From assembly GCF_002443295.1 (NCBI RefSeq), contig NZ_BAOS01000027.1, forward strand, positions 62,001 through 126,000: a stretch of 64,000 nt of DNA, in the 5' to 3' direction. The position numbers were made by a program, and so were the translations under genes. Under the pieces are notes generated by a model. That model worked only from the letters and a program-made list of their open reading frames with translations, did no database searches and was not told where the DNA came from. This DNA comes from Candidatus Scalindua japonica (lineage in GTDB: Bacteria > Planctomycetota > Brocadiia > Brocadiales > Scalinduaceae). Shown here in pieces: positions 46,512 through 56,121 of the stretch. Each line of letters opens with the position of its first letter. The first letter of the stretch is position 1.

Positions 46512-47938
46512 TTACACCTATTAATTCATGGAGGATATTACTTATCAAAAAAACATTTTTATTTAGTTTACTCTGTATTTTTCTGTTTTGCATTAGTAGC
46601 ATTGCGGAGGAACAGGAAAGCCCCGAAGGCAATAAACCCCCGCAGTTGATGTGGGACCCGCTTTTTTACAAAGTAAACAGAAAACTTGCCAGGATCGAGA
46701 GTGCCTTAAAAATAGAGAAAGATCTACAGCAGGAATTCAATAGTAAAATCATTGACGACCTGAAAAAAATTACCAAAACCATGAATGAAAGGATAGATAA
46801 GGTAGAAAAAATCGGATCAATCCAGGAGACAGATAATTTAGCAAAGTCGTTTAAAGGGACAATAGATGTATTAAATAAGAAAACATCAGACATGGAGAAG
46901 AAATTTGAGGATATGGAAGTCAGTGTCTCTACCATTGAAAAGATATATCATGTTTCTCAAAAACCGTTAGAAACCTTGATGCAGCTAATAGAAAAACAGG
47001 CGGCAGTTATCAATAAAATCAATGAGAGGTTGAAAAGACAGGAAGAGATGCTATCAGCAATGGAAAAAGCGGCCGAGGGAGAGGACCCACACGGTAAGGT
47101 GAACAGGGAGCGGGTGACAGCGGCAACCGGCCAGGAAGAAAAGGTAATAACATTAAATGAGACAGAAAGCAGAACGGAAAAACCGGCTATTGAAAGGAGT
47201 GACACCCCTAAGCGTTCAGAAAAACATCCTGGGCAAGAGAGCGGTATTTTTATAGAAAATATCCATTTGGATTATACCGGTCCAACCACAATGATAAGCG
47301 GTAAAATAATAAACAGATCTGACAGTGATTACACGGTTGCCATCTTTAAGATACAACTTTATGATGAAAATGATAACTTGTTAAAAAGCATTGACAGTAT
47401 TACAACAAATTTGAATATTGGATGTACAAATGAATTTGCCGAATTTATCATTGGAGTTGATAGCAAACGCATTGCACGACATGTCATTTTATTTAACGAT
47501 ATGGAGCTCACTACTTATAGAGAAGAAAAAGAGGTGCAGAATGAAGAAAAAAAAATGACAAAAGGGACAGACACCAATGTTAAAGAAGAGCGTAACCTGC
47601 CAGCCGAACAAAAAACAGTTGAAATGGCAGAGACCGCTCCGGAGCAAGATAAAGGGTTTGAGGCGATCGGCAATGATTTTTATTTAAGAAATGTTACATT
47701 TACCGCATTCGGCTCTTCAACTTCCATTAAGGGTGAGATACAGAATAATTCAAGGAAAGATTTCTCGAGCGCTCTATTTGTTCTGAAAGTTATAGGAGAG
47801 GAGAGTGGTATAATACTTGAAACAGAATTTTCGATCGTCAGTATAGGCAGTGGTGAAATAATGCCTTTCGATCAAATAATTATAGGCATTCATCCATCTC
47901 TAATAACAGATTATGTAATTACATTCAAAGACCAGTGA
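46496..47938 (+). CDS. Exported coiled-coil protein, paralogue of the protein at 37180
   Basis: The longest frame starts at GTG 46496, inside the end of bioA, and gives 480 residues. GGAGG at 46530 would suit a later start, but only ATA, TTA and ATC codons follow it in frame, so a non-standard start is possible. The product has a signal peptide (KKTFLFSLLCIFLFCISSIAEE), a coiled coil (about 50-205), then two beta domains (GIFIENIHLDYTGPTTMISGKIINRSDSDY and GNDFYLRNVTFTAFGSSTSIKGEIQNNSRKDF) like its paralogue. The His-rich linker is absent. Presumably a structural envelope protein. Confidence 0.68.
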   Translation: MCDRVITPINSWRILLIKKTFLFSLLCIFLFCISSIAEEQESPEGNKPPQLMWDPLFYKVNRKLARIESALKIEKDLQQEFNSKIIDDLKKITKTMNERIDKVEKIGSIQETDNLAKSFKGTIDVLNKKTSDMEKKFEDMEVSVSTIEKIYHVSQKPLETLMQLIEKQAAVINKINERLKRQEEMLSAMEKAAEGEDPHGKVNRERVTAATGQEEKVITLNETESRTEKPAIERSDTPKRSEKHPGQESGIFIENIHLDYTGPTTMISGKIINRSDSDYTVAIFKIQLYDENDNLLKSIDSITTNLNIGCTNEFAEFIIGVDSKRIARHVILFNDMELTTYREEKEVQNEEKKMTKGTDTNVKEERNLPAEQKTVEMAETAPEQDKGFEAIGNDFYLRNVTFTAFGSSTSIKGEIQNNSRKDFSSALFVLKVIGEESGIILETEFSIVSIGSGEIMPFDQIIIGIHPSLITDYVITFKDQ

Positions 47939-48021
47939 GAGAAACAATTTCGCTTGTTTAAAAAAATAGTGGTGCTATGATAACACTTGCAAAGTATTAC
48001 TGTCATTAATTACAAATTTAT

Positions 48022-48933
48022 ATGAAATTTTCCAAGTCCATAATCGGAAAGCCTGATAAAGGAGAAACAGATAATTCAATAACTTTTCGCGGAAGGTTTA
48101 ATAAGGTGATGGTGTATGTCTGTATCGCTTTTTTTGTAACGACAGTTGTGCTTGTCGGCATCACATTCAGGGGGAATTCACAAGCCGGGCTTATTGAGGT
48201 CGGTAGTGCTGCGTTATTATTTGTCATTTTTCTGCAGATTCTGAAAATCGTCATACCGGAATCTTCCGGTAAAATTATTACAATACTATCCATATTAATA
48301 GCCATTATGCTTATCTTTGCAAACTTCAGTTTACAAAGAGGCAAACATAAGGAATACACCTTCAAAGAGCTTCTTGTCGGTGATTTACTGGTAAAAAAAC
48401 TGATTGGTGAAGACAAGAATATTCCGGAGAAACTCTTGGCAGAAAGGCTGAAACATGTGATGCCCGGTGAATTTGCTAAATCAAAAACAGAGAATGATAC
48501 CATTGAATCATCATTTGAAATGCCGGAGCGGGTTTTGTTGGGACGCCCTATTACTCTACCGATAAACAAGCGAAGCTCTATCGCTACACCCGTGCGGAAA
48601 GGGGAAATGCACTCTTTTTACATTCCGGAGGAAACCGAGAATTATAAATTGGAGATTGCAGATAGTGAAGGATTAAAAATAGACAGGGCCGGGATAGCTA
48701 CGTCCCGTTTTGTGGTACAATTGAACAAATCTAACGGAGAGGTCGCTATGCCAAATATTCCGGAGCCTTTCCAACATCCGTCAGAAGCGGAAATTGACTA
48801 TAGTATACTTAATCGAATTATCAACAGTAAACCGGAACTACCGGCAACTATCTCTGAACCAGAGATAAGTACTGCCCTGCCGGAGAAGCATGTTGATGAG
48901 GACGCCGGTAAACAGATTGAAGAAAAGTTGTAA
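48022..48933 (+). CDS. Membrane protein of unknown function
   Basis: The 303-residue protein has three membrane segments within the first 110 residues (VMVYVCIAFFVTTVVLVGITF, VGSAALLFVIFLQILKIVI, IITILSILIAIMLIFANF). About 190 polar residues follow, including a proline-rich, acidic C-terminus. No enzyme motif is present. It lies between the coiled-coil paralogue and the TPR protein on the same strand (gaps 83 and 47 nt), so these three may be co-transcribed. It is probably part of the same envelope assembly, by context only. Confidence 0.6.
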   Translation: MKFSKSIIGKPDKGETDNSITFRGRFNKVMVYVCIAFFVTTVVLVGITFRGNSQAGLIEVGSAALLFVIFLQILKIVIPESSGKIITILSILIAIMLIFANFSLQRGKHKEYTFKELLVGDLLVKKLIGEDKNIPEKLLAERLKHVMPGEFAKSKTENDTIESSFEMPERVLLGRPITLPINKRSSIATPVRKGEMHSFYIPEETENYKLEIADSEGLKIDRAGIATSRFVVQLNKSNGEVAMPNIPEPFQHPSEAEIDYSILNRIINSKPELPATISEPEISTALPEKHVDEDAGKQIEEKL

Positions 48934-48980
48934 ATTAAATAAATAAGCGAATCAAAAACAACATGGACAGGAGAAAATAT

Positions 48981-50972
48981 ATGCCCAGGATGAAACACCT
49001 TTTTCTCATAATAATTTCTATTTTGATTATAAATCACGCTAATTTTGTGTCAGCAACGGAAGAGGCAACAAGTGATTTAAGCAGATCAATTGATGAATTG
49101 AAAAAGGTATTAGAAAAAGAGCCATCAAATATTGAGGCCCATTATTTTCTTGGATTAGCCTATCATGATAAGGGAATGGAATCTGAGGCGATAGACGCGT
49201 TCAGCAAAACCATGGAACTTGATCAGAGCTATAAAAATGCATATTTTTATCTGGGCACTATCTATACCAGCCAGGGGAATATTGATAATGCAATTGATAT
49301 ATTCAAAAAGCTACTTAAGGTTGACAAAACCAACGCCAGGGCAGAATACAATCTGGGTTTTCTTTATAACAAAAAAGAGTTAACAGATGACGCAATTGCC
49401 GCGTATAAAAGGGCGATTGAAATCAGGCCGGATTATCATCAGGCGCTAAATAATCTGGGAATGATTTATAGCAAAAAGGGACAACCGGACAATGCTATCA
49501 CAAGTTATGCAAAAGCTATTGAGATAAATCCTGACCACGCGGAAACATATTACAACCTTGGGACCGTCTATCTTGAACAAAGCAGATTTGATGATGCTAT
49601 CGCTAAACTTGAGAAGGCAATAGCTCTGACGCCAGGTTTTCTGGAAGCACATTATAACCTGGGAATTGCTTATAGAAAGAAGGGAATGCTGGATAGTGCG
49701 GAATCTGCATTTAATAAAGCATTGGAAATTGACCCGGAAGACATCAAGGTATTAAACAGCCTGGCATTAACACTTCATGAAAAAGGTGATTATGAGAATG
49801 CTATAATTACGTATGAGAATATAGGGGCCATTAATCCGAAGGACGTAAACGTACGTTACAACCTTGGCATCGCTTATTATAAGGCAGGAATGCTAAATGA
49901 GGCGATTACCGCACTGCAAAAAGTATTTGCATTAAAGCCGGACCATATAAAAGCCCGTTATAACCTTGGCATTATCTATATGGAAAAAAACAAATTCAGC
50001 CAATCCATTGAGGAGTTCCAGGAGGTATTAAAAATTGATCCTCTTCACGCGAAAGCATACGTTAACCTGGGAGTGGCCCAATACAGGAATGGACTACCCG
50101 ATGAAGCACTTGCGGCTTACAATAAAGCGATAGAGATAAAGCCGGATTATGCTGAAGCATATTATAATTCAGGCTTTACGTTTCTGAAAAAGGGCCTTAT
50201 CGAAGATGCCATAAATGTATTGAAAAAAGGTATAGAACGCTGCTCTGACAGCGCTATTCTTTGCTTCCTTCTGGGCAATGCGTATAGTGAAAAGGGATTA
50301 TTGGATGACGCGATAGTCGCTTGGAAAAAGGCGATAGAAGTAAATCCAAAACATTATAAGGCACATAATAATCTTGGAGTTGCGTATTATTTAAAAGGGC
50401 TGGCTGATATGGCGATAATCTCCCTTAAACAGGCGACTAAAATAAAAGATGACTATGCTGATGCGCACTACCACCTGGGATCAATTTATATTGAAAAGGA
50501 TATGCCTGAGGAAGCGGTCGCAGAACTTGCCAGAACGATTGAGCTAAATCCCAATCATAAAAAAGCCCACTATAATTTAGGCCTCATTTATCGCCATCTG
50601 GGTGATCTGGATAGCGCTATTGCGGAGTGGAAGACTGCTGTCAAGCTGGACCCAACATACTCAAAGGCGTATAACAATCTTGGTATTGCGTATGATTTTA
50701 AGAATAAGATCGACGAAGCTATCTATCAGTACAAACACGCGATTGAAATGAAATCCGATTACGGTATCGCGCACTATAATCTTGGCATAGCTTACGCGAA
50801 AAAAGGTGACATGGAAAATGCTATCTACAAACTGAGGAAGGCAATAGAAATAAATCCGGATAATCCGGATGCCCACTTTGCCCTTGGTATAATCTATCGA
50901 GCGAAGTGGAAGATAAAAGAATCGGAAAGAGAAATTTCAGTCTATAACCGTCTAAAAGCAGTACCTGAATAA
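48981..50972 (+). CDS. Exported TPR-repeat protein (about 18 repeats)
   Basis: ATG 48981 follows AGGAG at good spacing; an upstream ATG at 48963 precedes that ribosome site. The 663-residue protein has a signal peptide (KHLFLIIISILIINHANFVSA) and then a near-continuous array of 34-residue TPRs, each with the W/Y-x2-LG-x2-Y...A...A-x2-P pattern (for example AHYNLGIAYRKKGMLDSAESAFNKALEIDPE). The repeats are so similar that recent duplication is likely. TPR superhelices bind peptides or other proteins, so it is probably a scaffold in the periplasm or an internal compartment. Confidence 0.9.
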   Translation: MPRMKHLFLIIISILIINHANFVSATEEATSDLSRSIDELKKVLEKEPSNIEAHYFLGLAYHDKGMESEAIDAFSKTMELDQSYKNAYFYLGTIYTSQGNIDNAIDIFKKLLKVDKTNARAEYNLGFLYNKKELTDDAIAAYKRAIEIRPDYHQALNNLGMIYSKKGQPDNAITSYAKAIEINPDHAETYYNLGTVYLEQSRFDDAIAKLEKAIALTPGFLEAHYNLGIAYRKKGMLDSAESAFNKALEIDPEDIKVLNSLALTLHEKGDYENAIITYENIGAINPKDVNVRYNLGIAYYKAGMLNEAITALQKVFALKPDHIKARYNLGIIYMEKNKFSQSIEEFQEVLKIDPLHAKAYVNLGVAQYRNGLPDEALAAYNKAIEIKPDYAEAYYNSGFTFLKKGLIEDAINVLKKGIERCSDSAILCFLLGNAYSEKGLLDDAIVAWKKAIEVNPKHYKAHNNLGVAYYLKGLADMAIISLKQATKIKDDYADAHYHLGSIYIEKDMPEEAVAELARTIELNPNHKKAHYNLGLIYRHLGDLDSAIAEWKTAVKLDPTYSKAYNNLGIAYDFKNKIDEAIYQYKHAIEMKSDYGIAHYNLGIAYAKKGDMENAIYKLRKAIEINPDNPDAHFALGIIYRAKWKIKESEREISVYNRLKAVPE

Positions 50973-50998
50973 ATTTCAGTTTGAGATTCTGCCCATAT

Positions 50999-51301
50999 CT
51001 ACTCGTCTTCCATGGGAACTTTTACTTCATTTATGAAATAAGTGGTATTACTTTTTTTCTGTCTTCTTTCCTCAAGCTTTGCAAATGCCTCGTCCTTTTC
51101 AGAGTAAGGGAAGCAGGCGACTTCCTTATAGTTCGCATCGAAAATCTTCCAGACTACTTTTTCCCGTTTTACAATAGATTTAGCAGCTTTTTTGGTTGTC
51201 GTTGCTGCTTTTTTCTTCTTCTTTTCCTCTTTCTGCTCTTCACCGGCAGCAGCCTCATCTGCCATCTGCTGAAGCCTCTCTTTACTGGTCAGTCTCACCA
51301 T
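50999..51301 (-). CDS. Small lysine-rich protein of unknown function
   Basis: The 100-residue protein has a charged middle segment (EEQKEEKKKKKAATTTKKAAK) and a more ordered C-terminal part (VWKIFDANYKEVACFPYSEKDEAFAKLEERRQKKSNTTYFINEVKVPME). Its compact ending and the conserved look of this last part suggest a real gene. It converges with the TPR gene, 27 nt apart. The basic stretch may bind nucleic acid. No family recognised. Confidence 0.5.
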   Translation of the reverse strand: MVRLTSKERLQQMADEAAAGEEQKEEKKKKKAATTTKKAAKSIVKREKVVWKIFDANYKEVACFPYSEKDEAFAKLEERRQKKSNTTYFINEVKVPMEDE

Positions 51302-51643
51302 AAGTTATTCTCTCTTTCGTAATGGTAAATCTACATAACTAAAACAATAATAAGGTATTATACAGATAATTGCCGAAACAGCAACAATAAAGACTGTTTT
51401 GGTGTTATAATGATGAAATTGAAGGACGGAATAACGGTACATTTTCCTGAGAAAAGTGTACCATAGCTCACATAATAATGCTTTCTGATTTTGCATTCCC
51501 GGAGAACCTGTCAATACATGATATACTGCCCACACCTGACCGAGTCCGGAAAGGTTTATAGTGGGTGGTCTTTTATATTGCAAAACAAACCAGTCCTTTT
51601 ATAATATCTTGAAAAAACAGTAGTTACAAAATGCTTTTACCAC
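51302..51643. other. Intergenic region before the MITE and BREX operon
   Basis: A 92-codon minus-strand frame (51305-51583) crosses this stretch but has no ribosome site and no recognisable domain. Nothing else was identified up to the MITE-like element at 51644. Confidence 0.35.
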
Positions 51644-51793
51644 ATTTAAATCTAAATTGAGCGATTTATTTTCTAAATAATAGCCGCAGGCTTTAGCCCG
51701 CGTTTATCATCATCCGATGGGTATCTGTGGATTCTCGTAAGTTACACAACCTTAAGGATGCGGCTACACAAATCACTCAATTTAGATTTAAAT
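51644..51793. mobile_element. MITE-like element (150 bp) abutting the BREX operon
   Basis: The 24-bp ends ATTTAAATCTAAATTGAGCG... (51644-51667) and ...CTCAATTTAGATTTAAAT (51770-51793) are inverted repeats with one mismatch. Inside is a GC-rich hairpin CGCAGGCT-TT-AGCCCGCG near 51684-51702. There is no coding capacity. The right end is 12 bp from the brxF start codon, so it supplies the immediate leader and perhaps the promoter. A partial copy of one end appears at about 44753-44782 (CACAAATC-CTCAATTTA-ATT). Confidence 0.7.
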
Positions 51794-51805
51794 ATATGAA
51801 AGAAA

Positions 51806-52309
51806 ATGCCTGAACCTATTCTTAATATACTTAAACGCGCGATAGATATGTCTGAAGGGACTTACTACCGACTTATACTGCTTGTTGGAGAGTCAGGCAG
51901 TGGCAAGACAAAAGCACTTAATGATTTGAGCATAGAAATTGGAGTTGAGGTAATAAATCTCAATCTTTTGCTATCCAAGCAGCTTCTAGAGATGACTCCA
52001 AAACAAAGGTCTCTGCAACTGGCGAAGATAATAGAGGATACAATCAGAGGAGAAGGTGATACTATTATCCTCGACAATATCGAATTACTGTTTGATATCA
52101 GCCTCAAACAAGATCCATTGAGGCTTCTGCAAATGCTTTCACGTAGCAAAACAATAATTTCATCATGGAGTGGAAAACAAGATCGATCAAAGCTTCTGTA
52201 TGCTGAGGCTGGTCACCCGGAATATAGAACTTATGATGTCACAGATTTTTTAATCATCAACATGGACGGTAACAGCAATTTGAACCTGCAACTAAACCAG
52301 GAGAGGTAG
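51806..52309 (+). CDS. brxF: BREX type 3 P-loop protein BrxF
   Basis: The 167-residue single-domain ATPase has Walker [13 protein letters not shown] (27-38) and Walker [13 protein letters not shown] (about 85-96), in line with BrxF, the small AAA-like ATPase that opens type 3 BREX operons. The ATG follows a GAAAGAAA. It ends 7 nt before brxC. BREX stops phage replication after adsorption and marks host DNA by methylation; the role of BrxF in this is not known. Confidence 0.82.
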   Translation: MPEPILNILKRAIDMSEGTYYRLILLVGESGSGKTKALNDLSIEIGVEVINLNLLLSKQLLEMTPKQRSLQLAKIIEDTIRGEGDTIILDNIELLFDISLKQDPLRLLQMLSRSKTIISSWSGKQDRSKLLYAEAGHPEYRTYDVTDFLIINMDGNSNLNLQLNQER

Positions 52310-52316
52310 GCAGAGC

Positions 52317-55300
52317 ATGAAATATAAAGATTTAATTCAATTTGACCCTATTGAAACAGTTGTTCAGTTACGTGACGCAGACCGGTCGCCAGCAGCGCAC
52401 CAACTGGTAAATACGTATGTGATTTCAGAAGAGATGGCAGATCGCCTGACAAATCTTGTATTTCCTCAACTCCAGTTTAAATCGCCAGTTGACAACAAGG
52501 GACTTTTAGTAGTTGGTAATTATGGTACCGGTAAATCACATCTGATGTCTGTCATATCCAGTATTGCTGAAGACGAATCACTCCTTTCCGCCCTTAATCA
52601 TCAAGATGTTGCCGAATCAGCCAAACAGATTGCCGGACACTTTAAGGTAATTAGAACTGAAATTGGCGCCACAACCATGTCACTCAGAGACCTTCTTGTT
52701 GGTGAACTGGAAGAGCATCTGGATAAGCTGGGCGTTGCTTATCTGTTTCCGGATGCCGGATCAATTTCCGGCCATAAAAGGGCTTTTGAGGAAATGGAAT
52801 CCAAATTTCTTGAGAAATATCCTGACCATGGCCTGTTACTGGTAGTCGATGAGCTTCTTGATTATCTGAGAACCCGAAAAGACCAGGAATTAATATTAGA
52901 TCTAAATTTCCTTCGTGAAATTGGAGAGTATACGAAGAGTTCACGTTTTCGCTTTGTGGCTGGTGTCCAGGAGGCTATTTTTGACAGTCCACGTTTTTCC
53001 TTTGTTGCTGATAGTATAAGAAGGGTTAAAGATCGCTTCGAGCAAATACTGATTGCACGTAACGATATTAAGTTTGTCGTCTCAGAGAGATTGTTGAAAA
53101 AGACGGTGGAACAACAAGTTAAGATTCGGGAATATCTTACTCCATTTGCAAAATATTACGGTAATATGAATGAACGTATGGAAGAGTTCGTTCGACTCTT
53201 TCCTGTACACCCTGACTACATTGATACCTTTGAGAGGGTGACGGTCGCTGAAAAGCGTGAAGTGCTTAAAACCCTGTCTATGGGGATGAAGGAAGTTCTT
53301 GAGAAGGATGTTCCAGATGATCTGCCCGGTATAATAGCCTATGACTCCTATTGGGGCATATTAAAACAAAATGCTTCGTTCAGAGCTGTCCCTGAGATAA
53401 AAGCGGTTATAGATTGCAGTCAGGTACTAGAGTCTAGAATTGAACAGGCAATTACCCGTTCAATTTATAAACCCATGGCATTGCGGTTGATTCGTGCACT
53501 ATCTGTACACCGGCTTACAACCGGTGATATCCATGCAGCGTTGGGTGCCACAGCAGCAGAACTGCGAGATAGTTTATGCCTTTATGATTCCACGAATGCA
53601 GAAATGGGTAGTAATGAGCCGGAACTGGATCTGCAAACGCATGTTGAGACCGTTCTGCGTGAAATACATAAAACGGTCAGTGGACAATTCATATCTTCTA
53701 ATCCGGATAATGGTCAATTTTATATAGATCTGAAAAAGACTGATGATTTTGACGCCCTCATTGACAAACGTGCCGAAAGCCTTGATGACCCAGCATTGGA
53801 CCGTTTCTACTATGAAGCCCTCCGAAGAGTAATGGAATGCCAGGATACCACTTATGTTACAGGCTATAAAATCTGGCAACATGAGCTGGAATGGCTGGAA
53901 CGTAAAGCTGCCAGAACCGGTTATCTTTTTTTCGGTTCGCCAGATGAGCGGTCGACAGCGGTTCCTCAGAGAGATTTCTACCTCTACTTTATTCAGGTCT
54001 ACGATCAAAGCCCCAAGATTAACCGATATTTAAAAGAGAAAAACAGTGACGAGGTATTCTTCAGACTGAACGGTACTGACGAAGAGTTTCAGATATCACT
54101 CAAAAACTATGCAGCGGCTCTTGATTTGGCATCAACATCATCTGGACATGCAAAGGCAACCTACGAAACAAAGGCAAATCTGTTCTTGCGGAATCTGGTT
54201 CAGTGGTTGCAGAAACACATGATGGATGCTTTTGAAGTTACCCACCAGGGAAAAACCAAGTCCATTACAGACTGGGCCAAAGGAAAATCCTTGAGGGATC
54301 TTGCAGGCATTTCTGCTCATGAGACCATAAACTTCCGGGATTTAGTCAATGCTGTCAGTGGAATCTGCCTCTCAACTTGTTTCGAGGATCAGGCCCCTGA
54401 CTACCCTTTTTTCTCTGTAATGATAACGGGTAGTAACCGGCAACAGGCTGCTATGGATGCCTTGCGTGCTATTGCCGGTCAGAGTAAAACAAAACAGGCA
54501 ACTGCTGTTCTGGATGCCCTTGAGCTGTTTGATGGAGATAAGATTGATACGACTAAATCAAAATACGCATCTTTCATTCTTGATATTACCAGAAAGAAAG
54601 GTCACGGCCAGGTTGTCAACCGAAATGAAATCATCCAAGACTACAATGGTATCGAATATATGAACCCCGAGAAAACAAGACTTGAACCGGAATGGAGTAT
54701 AGTGATTATTGCAGCACTGGTTTACGCGGGTGAAATCGTCATGGCTATTCCCGGAAAAAAGTTTGATGCCACCGCACTTCAAATGATGGCTGGTACTCCC
54801 ATGGATGAGCTGGTTCGTTTCAAGCATCTGGAGCAACCGAAAGAGTGGAATCTTCCAGCCTTGAAGGCCCTTTTTGAGTTGCTGGGTCTGGCTCCCGGAA
54901 TGGCACAGTTGGTTTCTCAGGGGAAAGATGAGCCGGTACAACAAATGCAACAGTCCGTAACCGGAATTGTGAAAAAAGTAGTGATGACACAGCAATCAAT
55001 CCGTGACGGCTTGGCCTTCTGGGGGATTAATTTGTTGTCTGAAGAACACCTTGCCGAGCAAAAAGAGGTGTTGAGTCAGGCGAAGGAATTTTTCGAATCG
55101 CTACAAGCATACAACACACCAGGGAAATTGAAGAACTTCAAATACAGTGTAGAAGATATAAAAGGGTATGGTAAAGCTGTTAAGTTGCTGGATACTATTG
55201 CTATTCTACGAGAATTCATTTCAGACCATGGAACGGCAGCATCCTGGCTCTCTACGGCTGAAGCTGTTTTACCATCCGATCATGATTGGTCAGACCGGAT

Positions 55301-56063
55301 GAAAGCCATCAGACAGGATATTATGAGTGATGTTACCAGTTCAAAGTCCAATATAAAAAGTCTGGGAGTATCTGTTTCTAAGAAACTGAACGAACTCAAA
55401 GGAGAGTATATAACAATTTACACCACGTTACATACAAAGGCCAGACTGGGAGTAAATGATGACAAACGAAAGGCCAGATTGCTGAACGATTCCCGACTTA
55501 AGATACTCCAGAAACTGGCCGGAATTGATTTGATGCCAAGGCAACAGTTAACAGATTTCCAGACCAGACTCAGCTCTCAGAGAAGCTGTTTTTCGATGAC
55601 AGAGCAGGAACTTTCACAAACACCGGTATGCCCACATTGCGGATACAGGCCATCAGTTGAGAACCGGGAATCTCATCTGCAGGGCTCGGCTATGCTGGGC
55701 CAGCTCGATGAAGAGCTGGATACTATGCTGGAAGGCTGGACCGAAACCATACTGGACAACCTTGAAGATCCAATCACGCAATCAAATCTGGAACTGCTGA
55801 AAACCGATGCTAGAGATGCTGTTGATACATTTATCAAGACCAGAGAGCTACCTGAATCGCTTGATGGCGAATTTGTAAACGCATTACGTGAGGTCTTGTC
55901 CGGTCTGATAAAGGTGGCTGTAAAGACAGGTGATCTTCAAAGAGCCCTGAGAGTCAGTAGTGGTCCGGCAACCCCAACAGAGATGAAGAAACGGTTTGAT
56001 GAATATATCGATGGACTGACCAGAGGAAAGGATCCGGCAAAGGTACGTATTGTCATGGAGTAG
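52317..56063 (+). CDS. brxC: BREX P-loop protein BrxC (large ATPase)
   Basis: The 1248-residue protein has Walker A GNYGTGKS (67-74) and Walker [13 protein letters not shown] (about 173-184). The [32 protein letters not shown] opening is typical of the BrxC/DUF6079 group, which form the large AAA+ core of BREX. A C-terminal CPHC (1105-1108) lies in an otherwise helical part, with no second Cys pair nearby. It is 7 nt after brxF with a GGAGAGG site. The gene appears intact. GC is higher than most of the window. Confidence 0.9.
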   Translation: MKYKDLIQFDPIETVVQLRDADRSPAAHQLVNTYVISEEMADRLTNLVFPQLQFKSPVDNKGLLVVGNYGTGKSHLMSVISSIAEDESLLSALNHQDVAESAKQIAGHFKVIRTEIGATTMSLRDLLVGELEEHLDKLGVAYLFPDAGSISGHKRAFEEMESKFLEKYPDHGLLLVVDELLDYLRTRKDQELILDLNFLREIGEYTKSSRFRFVAGVQEAIFDSPRFSFVADSIRRVKDRFEQILIARNDIKFVVSERLLKKTVEQQVKIREYLTPFAKYYGNMNERMEEFVRLFPVHPDYIDTFERVTVAEKREVLKTLSMGMKEVLEKDVPDDLPGIIAYDSYWGILKQNASFRAVPEIKAVIDCSQVLESRIEQAITRSIYKPMALRLIRALSVHRLTTGDIHAALGATAAELRDSLCLYDSTNAEMGSNEPELDLQTHVETVLREIHKTVSGQFISSNPDNGQFYIDLKKTDDFDALIDKRAESLDDPALDRFYYEALRRVMECQDTTYVTGYKIWQHELEWLERKAARTGYLFFGSPDERSTAVPQRDFYLYFIQVYDQSPKINRYLKEKNSDEVFFRLNGTDEEFQISLKNYAAALDLASTSSGHAKATYETKANLFLRNLVQWLQKHMMDAFEVTHQGKTKSITDWAKGKSLRDLAGISAHETINFRDLVNAVSGICLSTCFEDQAPDYPFFSVMITGSNRQQAAMDALRAIAGQSKTKQATAVLDALELFDGDKIDTTKSKYASFILDITRKKGHGQVVNRNEIIQDYNGIEYMNPEKTRLEPEWSIVIIAALVYAGEIVMAIPGKKFDATALQMMAGTPMDELVRFKHLEQPKEWNLPALKALFELLGLAPGMAQLVSQGKDEPVQQMQQSVTGIVKKVVMTQQSIRDGLAFWGINLLSEEHLAEQKEVLSQAKEFFESLQAYNTPGKLKNFKYSVEDIKGYGKAVKLLDTIAILREFISDHGTAASWLSTAEAVLPSDHDWSDRMKAIRQDIMSDVTSSKSNIKSLGVSVSKKLNELKGEYITIYTTLHTKARLGVNDDKRKARLLNDSRLKILQKLAGIDLMPRQQLTDFQTRLSSQRSCFSMTEQELSQTPVCPHCGYRPSVENRESHLQGSAMLGQLDEELDTMLEGWTETILDNLEDPITQSNLELLKTDARDAVDTFIKTRELPESLDGEFVNALREVLSGLIKVAVKTGDLQRALRVSSGPATPTEMKKRFDEYIDGLTRGKDPAKVRIVME

Positions 56064-56121
56064 AACCATAGAAGATTAGTCCACAGATTATGCAGATGGG
56101 CACAAATTTATAGTATGAGGG

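Noticed and set aside
51305-51583. 92-codon minus-strand frame before the BREX locus
   Set aside because: No ribosome site, mixed composition, and no recognisable motif. It is placed just upstream of the Lys-rich small gene but shows no sign of coding.
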